From the NCBI GenBank assembly GCA_030152105.1, contig JASLIH010000515.1:1-5013 (forward strand): 5,013 nucleotides of DNA, given 5' to 3'. Position 1 is the stretch's first letter. Each line of letters opens with the position of its first letter. Below, in pieces: positions 1-5,013 of this stretch. Under the pieces are notes generated by a model that ran no database searches, was not told the DNA's origin, and saw nothing but the letters and a program-made list of their open reading frames with translations. This DNA is from Actinomycetes bacterium (GTDB taxonomy: Bacteria; Actinomycetota; CALGFH01). The position numbers were made by a program, and so were the translations under genes.

Positions 1-156
1 CACGGCCGGGGCGGCCAGCAGGCGCGGGTGGCGAGGGAAGGCGTCGGCCAGGGCCCGCAGGGCCGGGACCGCGGTGAGCAGGTCGCCCAGCCCGAGGGCG
101 CGCAGCACGACGACAGCCGGGCGCGGCTGGGGCGCCTCGCGCAGAGCCGGGCTCAC
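1..156 (-). CDS. Second glycosyltransferase family 9 protein, N-terminal part, cut by the window edge
   Basis: I translated this fragment by hand: 52 codons run open to the left edge. It begins VSPALREAPQPRPAVVVLRALG, and the diagnostic part VVVLRALGLGDLLTAVPALRAL is at residues 15-36. This corresponds to the first strand, loop and helix of GT9 heptosyltransferases, where a pattern like LRxxxLGDLLxTxPALRAL is expected, with the G-D-L-L core near the active site. The GTG at 156 overlaps the SDR stop as GTGA. Another in-frame GTG at 162 lies five bases from a GGAG (168-171 on the plus strand), against eleven bases for the 156 start, so either may be used. It would be a second GT9 enzyme in the operon, likely acting on the same glycan as the one at the right edge, possibly with ADP-heptose as donor. 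Only about one sixth of the expected length is visible. Confidence 0.82.
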   Translation of the reverse strand, partial: MSPALREAPQPRPAVVVLRALGLGDLLTAVPALRALADAFPRHPRLLAAPAV

Positions 157-866
157 GGCCACGACGACTCCGTGGACGGGCTCACCATCAGCTCCCTGGC
201 CTCGCACCCGGGCGGCTGGCAGAGGGCGAACAAAACGGCCTGGGCGACGTCCTCGGGCCGGTTCAGCTTGGCGTCCGCCGCCGGCTTGTACTGCTCAGGG
301 CGGCCGTCGAAGAACGCCGTGTGCATGCCCCCCGGGATCAGCAGGGTGACCCCGACCCGGCCGGCCGTCTCAGCGGCCAGGGCCCGGGTGAAGCCGACCA
401 CGCCGAACTTGCTGGCGCAGTAGGCGGTGGCGTCGGGCAGCGCGCGAAGGCCGAGGGTCGAGGCCACCGTGACCACCTTGCCGTTGGTGCGCTCCAGGTG
501 GGGGAGGGCGGCCCGGACGACCGCGGCCGTGCCCAGGAGGTTGACGGCCACGACCCGCTCCCAGGCGTCGGCCGGGACGCTGTCCAAGGGGCCGCAGGCG
601 TCCACGCCGGCGGCGGTCACGACGCCGTCGAGCCGGCCGAGCCGTTCCGCGGCGGCGTCGACGGCGGCCGCGGCGGCGCTCCGGTCGGCCAGGTCGACCA
701 GCTGGTGGTCGACCTCGAAGGGCGGGGCGACCAGGTCGAGTACGTACGGCCGGCCTCCGGCCGCCTGCACGGCCAGGGCGATGGCCGCCCCGAGGCCGGA
801 TGCGCCCCCCGTCACCAGGACCGTGCCTGGCCGTCGGTCCCGCTCCGTCCCGTCAGTGGCTGTCAC
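153..866 (-). CDS. Classical short-chain dehydrogenase/reductase (SDR)
   Basis: This is a 237-residue cytoplasmic NAD(P)-dependent oxidoreductase of typical classical-SDR length. The GTG start is supported by AAGGAGGT eight bases upstream and overlaps the HldE coding end by 14 bp. The cofactor motif TGGASGLG is at 19-26. Asp44, at the end of the second strand (VLDL), suggests NAD(H) rather than NADP(H). TAAG (84-87) stands in for the NNAG motif. The catalytic set is complete: Asn109 (AVNLLG), Ser136 (VASTLG), Tyr149 and Lys153 (YCASK), followed by IPGG at 177-180. Its place between hldE and a GT9 gene suggests it oxidises or reduces a sugar or sugar-derived intermediate of this pathway, but the substrate cannot be read from the sequence. 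It is not HldD, the ADP-heptose 6-epimerase, which is an extended SDR of about 310 residues with a GxxGxxG N-terminus. Confidence 0.92.
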   Translation of the reverse strand: MTATDGTERDRRPGTVLVTGGASGLGAAIALAVQAAGGRPYVLDLVAPPFEVDHQLVDLADRSAAAAAVDAAAERLGRLDGVVTAAGVDACGPLDSVPADAWERVVAVNLLGTAAVVRAALPHLERTNGKVVTVASTLGLRALPDATAYCASKFGVVGFTRALAAETAGRVGVTLLIPGGMHTAFFDGRPEQYKPAADAKLNRPEDVAQAVLFALCQPPGCEARELMVSPSTESSWP

Positions 867-2277
867 GTCGGACGACCTCCTTCATCAACTGCGTGGTCGA
901 GCGGCCTTCGAGGTAGGGGAGGACGACGGCCTGGCCGCCCCAGGTGGCCAGCAGGGCGGCCTCGGGGAGGTCGGCCAGGGCGTAGTCACCGCCCTTGGCG
1001 AACACGTCCGGCCGCAGCCGCTGCAGGACTGCCTCTGGGGTCCGCTCGTCGAAAGGCACGACCGCGTCCACGCAGCCGAGCGCCTCCAGCACCGCGACCC
1101 GGTCCGCCTCTGGAACCAGGGGACGTTCCAGGCCCTTGAGCCAGCGTACCGAGTCGTCGGAGTTCAGACACACTACCAGACAGTCCCCGAGCGCCCGCGC
1201 CGCCCGCAGGGTCGCCACATGCCCGGCATGCAGCAGGTCGAAGCACCCCCCGGTGGCCACCACGGTCCCACCTCCGGCCCGCACTGCCCCGATCATCCCC
1301 AGCGCCCGGGCCATCGGTGAGCTGTCCGGGGGGCTGTGGACAACCGAACCCCCCACATCCGTGGATGGGCTGGCCTCCCCGAGGCGGATGCTGGTGGCGC
1401 CGCCGGTGGTGACGAAAGCGGCGGCGGCGGCGACGGCGGCGGCGACCGCCTCCGAGGGGAGGGCGCCGTCGGCGAGAAGGCCGGCGGCGGTGGCCGCGAA
1501 CCGGTCGCCGGCGCCGCAGGGGTCGCCGCCGGGGGCGGGGGTGGCGGGCATGACCATGGGGGCGCCGGCGCTCTCGACCAGCAGTGCGCCCCGGGGGCCG
1601 AGGGTGACTGCGATCCCGGCGGCAACCCACCGCTCGGCCAGCTGCCGGGCCCGGGCCGTCACCGCGGCCAGGTCATCGCCGTCGACCTCGGGGACGAAGC
1701 CGGCCGCCTCGGCGCGGTTCGGGGTGGCCAGGCGAGCCCCCGGGACGGGCGCCGGGCCGCGCGGATGGGGGTCCCAGACCAGCGGCCGCCGGCGGGGCAG
1801 GCCGGCCAGGGCGGCCCGCACGCCCGGCTCGCCGGCCACGCCCCGCCCGTAGTCGGCCACCAGCACCGCCCCGGCCCCGGCCAGGGCGCGCCGGCCGGCC
1901 GGGCCGAGAGGGCCGACCCCGCCCGGCCGGGTGGCCCGGTCCAGCCGCAGCAGCGAGTGCCCGTTGGCCCGCACCCGGATCTTCTCCGGCGTCCTCCCGG
2001 CCAGCTCCAGGTCGACCACCTCGACCCCGGCCAGCTCCAGCAGCTCCCGCAGGGCCGTCCCCGCCTCGTCGCCGGCCAGGGCCGTGACCAGGACCACCGC
2101 CCGGGCGTCGAGCCGCGCGGCCAGGGTCGCGGCCAGCGCCGCCCCTCCCGGCCGGCGCCGCTCGGTCGGGTCGTCGACCACCGGCACGGGCGTGTCGGGA
2201 GCCAGCCGCCCGGCCCGTCCCTCCAGGTCCCGGTCGAGCAGCGCATCCCCCACCACAACCAGCGGTCCCCGGGTCAT
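853..2277 (-). CDS. hldE: Bifunctional D-beta-D-heptose 7-phosphate kinase / D-beta-D-heptose 1-phosphate adenylyltransferase
   Basis: HldE (RfaE) phosphorylates D-glycero-D-manno-heptose 7-phosphate at C1. After GmhB removes the 7-phosphate, it adds AMP to give ADP-heptose. The 474 residues match the family length (477 in E. coli). The PfkB-type kinase covers about 1-300: VVGDALLDR (8-16), LAPDTPVPVV (25-34), PGGAA (43-47), ADYGRG (141-146), TPNRAE (185-190) and the catalytic GAGD (255-258, D258 as expected base). The nucleotidyltransferase covers about 337-470: GGCFDLLHAGH (343-353, containing HxGH), LNSD (371-374), LKG (380-382), KGGDY (428-432) and EGRSTT (457-462). The ATG start overlaps the GT4 stop as ATGA; a GGAG sits nine bases upstream. 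The end overlaps the dehydrogenase gene by 14 bases. The interdomain linker has atypical codons, and the kinase's last helix has an Ala run (279-287). Both active sites look intact. Confidence 0.96.
   Translation of the reverse strand: MTRGPLVVVGDALLDRDLEGRAGRLAPDTPVPVVDDPTERRRPGGAALAATLAARLDARAVVLVTALAGDEAGTALRELLELAGVEVVDLELAGRTPEKIRVRANGHSLLRLDRATRPGGVGPLGPAGRRALAGAGAVLVADYGRGVAGEPGVRAALAGLPRRRPLVWDPHPRGPAPVPGARLATPNRAEAAGFVPEVDGDDLAAVTARARQLAERWVAAGIAVTLGPRGALLVESAGAPMVMPATPAPGGDPCGAGDRFAATAAGLLADGALPSEAVAAAVAAAAAFVTTGGATSIRLGEASPSTDVGGSVVHSPPDSSPMARALGMIGAVRAGGGTVVATGGCFDLLHAGHVATLRAARALGDCLVVCLNSDDSVRWLKGLERPLVPEADRVAVLEALGCVDAVVPFDERTPEAVLQRLRPDVFAKGGDYALADLPEAALLATWGGQAVVLPYLEGRSTTQLMKEVVRRDSH
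875..882 (-). promoter_or_regulatory. Ribosome binding site of the SDR gene
   Basis: On the minus strand this reads AAGGAGGT, a full Shine-Dalgarno, eight bases before the GTG at 866. It lies within the last codons of hldE (KEVV) and supports the 14-bp overlap start rather than a later one. Confidence 0.85.
1334..1346 (+). repeat. 13-bp repeat copy 1 with DnaA-box-like core
   Basis: The plus strand reads CTGTGGACAACCG, the exact reverse complement of the plus-strand word at 2357-2369. Positions 1335-1343 (TGTGGACAA) are the complement of TTGTCCACA, the 9-mer known as the DnaA-box consensus in high-GC actinobacteria. It lies in the linker between the two HldE domains (residues 311-315). A single isolated box in coding sequence may be chance. 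Confidence 0.5.
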
Positions 2278-3575
2278 CGGGGCGCGCTCCAGCGACCTGG
2301 TCCCGGGCCTGGGCCACCGGTGGGGGAGCGTAGTCGGCCGGAAGGAGAGCTGCTGGCGGTTGTCCACAGGGGGTTGATGGCGGCGAGCTGGCCGGCGGGG
2401 AGGCCGGCGTAGACCTCGAGGGTGTTGCGGGCGATCCGGTCCCAGCCGTAGCGGCGCCGGGCCCGGCGGGCGCCGGCGGCGCCAAGGGCGGCGCGGCGCT
2501 CGGGGTCGGCCAGCAGCCCGGCGACCGCCGCCGTCACCAGTCCCGGTCGCCGGGGTGGGACGTGGACGCCGGTGACGCCGTCGACCACGGTGTCGACCAG
2601 GCCCCCGACCGCCGAGGCGACCACCGGCACACCGCAGGCCATCGCCTCCAGGGGCACGATCCCGAACGGCTCGTACCAGGGCACGTTCACCACCAGGTCG
2701 GCCGAGCGGTAGAGGGCGGGCAGGTCGGCCCGCCCGACCCGCCCGAGCAGCCGGACCCGCCTGGCGACCCCGAGCCGCTCGGCCAGGGCGGTCAGCCGCC
2801 TCGCCTCCGGGTCCCCGGCCAGCTCCTCGACCGGCGGCCCGCCGGCCACGACCAGCTCGGCCTGGGGGAGCCTGGCCATGGCGGTGATCACGTTGCCGAT
2901 GCCCTTGCGCTCGACCATCCGGCTGACCACCAGGAGCCGGAAGCCGACCGATGGCCGCGGCGCCGCCGGCCCGTCGGGCCGGAACAGCTCCAGGTCGACC
3001 CCGCACGGCACGACGGTGACCCGCCGCAGGTCGGCGCCCATCCTGACCAGCTCGAAGACCTCGTCCGAGCAGGTGGCGACGATCCGGTCGGCGTCCCTGG
3101 CCAGGGTCGCCTCCTCCCGCAGCCGGGTTGGCGGGCTGGTGTCCCTCGACCCCTGGTGCCGTCGCTTGACCACCCCGAGGGCGTGGAAGGTCTGGACCAC
3201 CGGGATCCCCAGTGGCCGGGCGGCGGCCAGCGCCGCCCGCCCCGACATCCAGAAGTGGCCGTGGACCACGTCCGGCGGGTCGTCCCGGAACGACCCCCGC
3301 AGCCGGTGGGTGAACTCGTCCATGTGCGGCACCAGGTCGTCCTTGGGGATCGGCTCGGCCGGCCCGGCGTCGACGTGCTCGATGGTCACCCCGGGCGCCG
3401 CCTCCACCCTCGGCGCCAGCCCCGGGTCGTCGCGCCGGGTGTGGACCACCACCTCGGCACCGAGCCTGGCCAGCGCGGCCGAGAGCGCGGCCACGTGCAC
3501 GTTCTGCCCGCCGGCGTCGGCCCCGCCGAGCACGGCCAGAGGGCTGGCGTGCTCGCTCACCATGGCGATCCTCAT
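2274..3575 (-). CDS. GT4 glycosyltransferase, MshA-like
   Basis: This is a 433-residue retaining glycosyltransferase of the GT-B fold. The ATG at 3575 gives MRIAMVSEHASPL, overlaps the previous stop as ATGA and has a strong Shine-Dalgarno. The N-terminal acceptor domain has GGADAGGQNVHV (17-28), close to the MshA/sucrose-glycosyltransferase pattern, and VVHGHFWMSG (103-112). The C-terminal donor domain has VVSRMVERKG (216-225), with the Arg and Lys that usually contact the nucleotide diphosphate. It also has the full EX7E motif, E302-PFGIVPL-E310, followed by AMACGVPVVAS. MshA uses UDP-GlcNAc and inositol phosphate in mycothiol synthesis. An automatic pipeline might call this gene mshA, but it sits between glycan genes and an HldE gene, so a role in the same glycan pathway is more likely. 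Residues from about 400 to 433 form a Gly/Pro/Ser/Arg-rich tail with atypical codons. Confidence 0.92.
   Translation of the reverse strand: MRIAMVSEHASPLAVLGGADAGGQNVHVAALSAALARLGAEVVVHTRRDDPGLAPRVEAAPGVTIEHVDAGPAEPIPKDDLVPHMDEFTHRLRGSFRDDPPDVVHGHFWMSGRAALAAARPLGIPVVQTFHALGVVKRRHQGSRDTSPPTRLREEATLARDADRIVATCSDEVFELVRMGADLRRVTVVPCGVDLELFRPDGPAAPRPSVGFRLLVVSRMVERKGIGNVITAMARLPQAELVVAGGPPVEELAGDPEARRLTALAERLGVARRVRLLGRVGRADLPALYRSADLVVNVPWYEPFGIVPLEAMACGVPVVASAVGGLVDTVVDGVTGVHVPPRRPGLVTAAVAGLLADPERRAALGAAGARRARRRYGWDRIARNTLEVYAGLPAGQLAAINPLWTTASSSPSGRLRSPTGGPGPGPGRWSAPR
2287..2290 (-). promoter_or_regulatory. Probable ribosome binding site of hldE
   Basis: A short GGAG on the minus strand lies nine bases before the hldE ATG at 2277. 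It is weaker than the sites of the GT4 and SDR genes. Together with the ATGA overlap, this suggests hldE relies partly on ribosomes finishing the GT4 gene. Confidence 0.5.
2357..2369 (-). repeat. 13-bp repeat copy 2 with DnaA-box-like core
   Basis: The minus strand reads CTGTGGACAACCG, identical to the plus-strand word at 1334-1346, so the two copies form an inverted pair about 1 kb apart. The plus strand shows TTGTCCACA at 2360-2368. It lies in the atypical C-terminal tail of the GT4 gene (residues 403-407). Confidence 0.5.
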
Positions 3576-4531
3576 CCGCTCACCACCTCCTCCAGCAGGG
3601 CGTCCCAGTCGCCGAGGAACCGCTCCAGCCCATAGCGGGCGGTGGCGGCCGCCCGGGCGGCCTTGCCCATCAGCCGGGCCTGCTCGGGGTCGGCGACCAG
3701 CCGCCTGGCCGTGTCGGCGAGCACCTCGACCCGGGTCGAGATCACCCCGGCCTCGGGCGGGACCGCCTCGACGACCTCGGTGGTGGCCAGGGCCACCACC
3801 GGCATCCCCAGGTGCATGGCCTCCAGCAGCGACAGCCCGAGCGAGGTCCACCGCACCGGGTGCAGGTACAGCCGCCGCCTGGCCATCTCGCCGTGGAGCC
3901 GCTCCTGGTCCAGGTCGGCCACCGACCGCACCCCCGGCACCCCGGCCAGCCCCGCCGACCGCATCCCGAACAGGTCGAGCGGCACTGCCGTCCCCAGCCG
4001 CCCCAGCAGATCGGTCCCGGTCACCCGCCCCCGCCGCCCGGCCTCGTTTACCACCACCGCGGCCGCCGGGATCTCCCCGCTGTAGCGCTCGCCCGGGTCG
4101 ACGATCCCGTGCTCGATCACCCGCGTGGGCGTGCTCCCGCAGTCCCAGAACAGCTCGTTGAAGTGGGTGACGTGGACCACCACGAGGTCGTCCCGGTCGG
4201 CCGCAACATGGCGCAGCTCGTTGACCCGCCCCTGAGGCGCGTTGTGTTCCAGGTAGACCGCGGGCACCTCCCGGCCGGGTCGCCGCCCGCCCAGCCACTC
4301 CTGGCCTAGGCCTCCGAGCTCCTGCGGCTGCTGCAGGATCACCACGTCGACCTCCGCCTCGGCCGCCTCGTCCTTGGTGATCTCCACCGCCGACGCCGGC
4401 CACGACCAGGTCCGGGCCCGCCCCAGCCCGTCGGCCCCACGATCCGGCGTCACCGGGATCAGGTACTCGTGCCGCCCCTGCACGAACGCGGTCGTCCAGG
4501 ACCCATGCACATGCCACAGCAGCACTCTCAC
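3572..4531 (-). CDS. GT-B fold glycosyltransferase (GT4/GT1-like)
   Basis: This is a 319-residue cytoplasmic glycosyltransferase. I place the start at the GTG giving VRVLLWHVHGSW, because it forms a GTGA overlap with the preceding stop, has a G-rich stretch upstream (GGGGGTGG) and begins at the first beta strand of the fold. Reading further upstream to 4747 would only add low-complexity Arg/Gly/Ala residues from another frame. The N-terminal half has VDVVILQQP (61-69) and VYLEHNAPQG (92-101). The C-terminal donor domain has LYLHPVRWTSLGLSLLEAM (221-239) followed by GMPVVALATTEV (242-253), the usual place for the GT4 EX7E motif. E237, the second Glu of that motif, is present, but the position eight residues before it is Thr229 rather than Glu. 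No signal peptide or membrane segment is seen. Its position between a GT9 and a GT4 gene suggests it adds a sugar to the same glycan; donor and acceptor cannot be told. Confidence 0.88.
   Translation of the reverse strand: MRVLLWHVHGSWTTAFVQGRHEYLIPVTPDRGADGLGRARTWSWPASAVEITKDEAAEAEVDVVILQQPQELGGLGQEWLGGRRPGREVPAVYLEHNAPQGRVNELRHVAADRDDLVVVHVTHFNELFWDCGSTPTRVIEHGIVDPGERYSGEIPAAAVVVNEAGRRGRVTGTDLLGRLGTAVPLDLFGMRSAGLAGVPGVRSVADLDQERLHGEMARRRLYLHPVRWTSLGLSLLEAMHLGMPVVALATTEVVEAVPPEAGVISTRVEVLADTARRLVADPEQARLMGKAARAAATARYGLERFLGDWDALLEEVVSG
3585..3593 (-). promoter_or_regulatory. Ribosome binding site of the GT4 gene
   Basis: On the minus strand this reads GGAGGAGGT, a near-perfect Shine-Dalgarno, nine bases before the ATG at 3575. 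It fixes that start over the much longer open frame continuing upstream. It lies inside the coding end of the preceding glycosyltransferase (EEVVSG), fitting translational coupling. Confidence 0.85.
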
Positions 4532-5013
4532 CCCACCACCCCCTGATCGACCGGGGCACCCCTCCGGCCGGACTCCTCCGGCGGCTGCGGGAGCGGCGCC
4601 AGCCGTTCGACCGCGGCCACGACCTCGTCCACCGGGACCCCATCCATGCACGGATGCCCCGGCACCGGGCAGACCCGCGCCCGCGACCCGGCACATCCGG
4701 CCGTCTGGTCCCCGAGCAGTACCTGCGGCACTCCCCAGGGCCGCCACCGCACGGCCGGCACCACCGGCGAGAACAGCGACACCACCGGCACTCCGACCGC
4801 CGCCGCCAGGTGGGCCGGCCCGGTGTTGCCGACCACCACCACCTCGGCCCCGCCGAGGATCCCGGCCAGCTCCCGCAGGTCGGCCTTTCCCCCAAGGTCG
4901 ACCACCCCGGCCCGCCGCCTCCCGGCGACCATCGCCGTCAGCGCCCGCTCGTCGGCGCTCCCCGTGACCACCACCCGCCGCCCGCCGCCGACCAGCGCGT
5001 CGACCAGTGCCGC
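4528..5013 (-). CDS. Glycosyltransferase family 9 (heptosyltransferase-like), C-terminal part, cut by the window edge
   Basis: The start lies beyond the right edge; 161 residues are visible, about half of a usual GT9 protein (roughly 330-350 residues). Numbering from the first visible residue, the strand-turn VVVTGSADE is at 14-22 and the family's nucleotide-sugar-binding signature GNTGPAHLAAAVGVP at 62-76. FSP follows at 81-83 and WRPWG at 90-94. A cysteine-containing stretch, CAGSRARVCPVPGHPCM, covers 107-123 and resembles the end of many GT9 proteins. These are features of the ADP-heptose:LPS heptosyltransferase (WaaC/WaaF/RfaF) family, cytoplasmic GT-B enzymes that transfer heptose from ADP-heptose. 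HldE, which makes ADP-heptose, lies three genes downstream and supports that donor. The acceptor is unknown; an actinobacterium would not normally have LPS. The TGA stop overlaps the next gene's GTG start by four bases. Family assignment is firm; true heptose specificity is inferred. Confidence 0.9.
   Translation of the reverse strand, partial: AALVDALVGGGRRVVVTGSADERALTAMVAGRRRAGVVDLGGKADLRELAGILGGAEVVVVGNTGPAHLAAAVGVPVVSLFSPVVPAVRWRPWGVPQVLLGDQTAGCAGSRARVCPVPGHPCMDGVPVDEVVAAVERLAPLPQPPEESGRRGAPVDQGVVG

Noticed and set aside
853..1312. Separate adenylyltransferase gene starting at Met322 of HldE
   Set aside because: The frame is continuous with the kinase, no Shine-Dalgarno precedes that ATG, and the total length matches bifunctional HldE.
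1353..1367. Small inverted repeats (CCAC-ATCC-GTGG and CATCC-GT-GGATG) as a terminator or operator
   Set aside because: The stems are only 4-5 bp with tiny loops, there is no T-run, and they lie inside the hldE coding sequence. Such palindromes are common at this GC content.
1410..1450. GGC/GCG triplet run as a functional repeat
   Set aside because: It simply encodes the alanine-rich last helix of the HldE kinase domain in preferred GCC/GCG codons.
1335..2368. Chromosomal replication origin based on two DnaA-box-like 9-mers
   Set aside because: There are only two boxes about 1 kb apart, inside coding sequence, with no AT-rich region and no dnaA, dnaN or parAB genes nearby.
1336..2412. Long plus-strand open frame opposite hldE, and similar plus-strand frames at 2562-3635, 2878-4161, 3812-4309 and 4374-4967
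   Set aside because: They are antisense to genes with clear family motifs. Their translations are low-complexity Arg/Gly/Pro/Ala sequence with no recognisable domain, which is usual for the opposite strand of very GC-rich genes.
2274..3575. Calling the GT4 gene mshA (mycothiol synthesis)
   Set aside because: The N-terminal pattern is similar, but the context is a glycan operon with hldE and GT9 genes, and acceptor specificity cannot be judged from sequence alone.
4532..4747. Upstream extension of the 319-residue glycosyltransferase
   Set aside because: It overlaps the GT9 reading frame, which has conserved motifs there. The extension is Gly/Arg/Ala-rich and lies before the first beta strand of the GT-B fold.
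3576..4895. Upstream extension of the GT4 open frame
   Set aside because: This part is out of frame with the real glycosyltransferase and GT9 genes and encodes low-complexity sequence. The strong Shine-Dalgarno and ATGA overlap place the true start at 3575.

Overview
The window is a very GC-rich (well over 70% G+C by eye) and fully coding stretch. Every gene is on the minus strand, so transcription runs from the right edge to the left edge. The G/C-ending codons, GTG starts and GTGA/ATGA gene junctions suggest a high-GC Gram-positive bacterium (Actinomycetota). One gene, a MshA-like glycosyltransferase, also fits that phylum. I cannot name a genus from the sequence.

Layout in transcription order: (1) the C-terminal half of a GT9 (heptosyltransferase-family) glycosyltransferase, cut by the right edge; (2) a 319-residue GT-B glycosyltransferase; (3) a 433-residue GT4 glycosyltransferase resembling MshA, with an odd C-terminal tail; (4) a 474-residue bifunctional HldE (RfaE), combining heptose-7-phosphate kinase and heptose-1-phosphate adenylyltransferase; (5) a 237-residue classical short-chain dehydrogenase; (6) the first 52 residues of a second GT9 glycosyltransferase, cut by the left edge. 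All junctions overlap, by 4, 4, 4, 14 and 4 bp in that order. There is no intergenic space, and I see no promoter, terminator, RNA gene, CRISPR array or mobile element. This is one translationally coupled operon whose ends lie outside the window.

Functionally, the set looks like a locus that makes ADP-activated heptose and transfers it to a glycan or glycolipid. HldE supplies the ADP-heptose. The two GT9 proteins, from a family whose best-known members use ADP-heptose, are the likely users, and the two GT-B enzymes would add further sugars. The dehydrogenase may modify a sugar, but it is not the usual epimerase HldD. The isomerase GmhA, the phosphatase GmhB and HldD are not in the window. ADP-heptose is best known from Gram-negative lipopolysaccharide, so a dedicated operon in an apparent Gram-positive is the main point of interest. 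The product is unknown from the sequence alone.

Two small anomalies stand out. The GT4 gene ends in about 34 codons with atypical usage, and the linker between the two HldE domains is also atypical. Both stretches carry the same 13-bp word, in opposite orientations, which contains a 9-mer matching the actinobacterial DnaA-box consensus.
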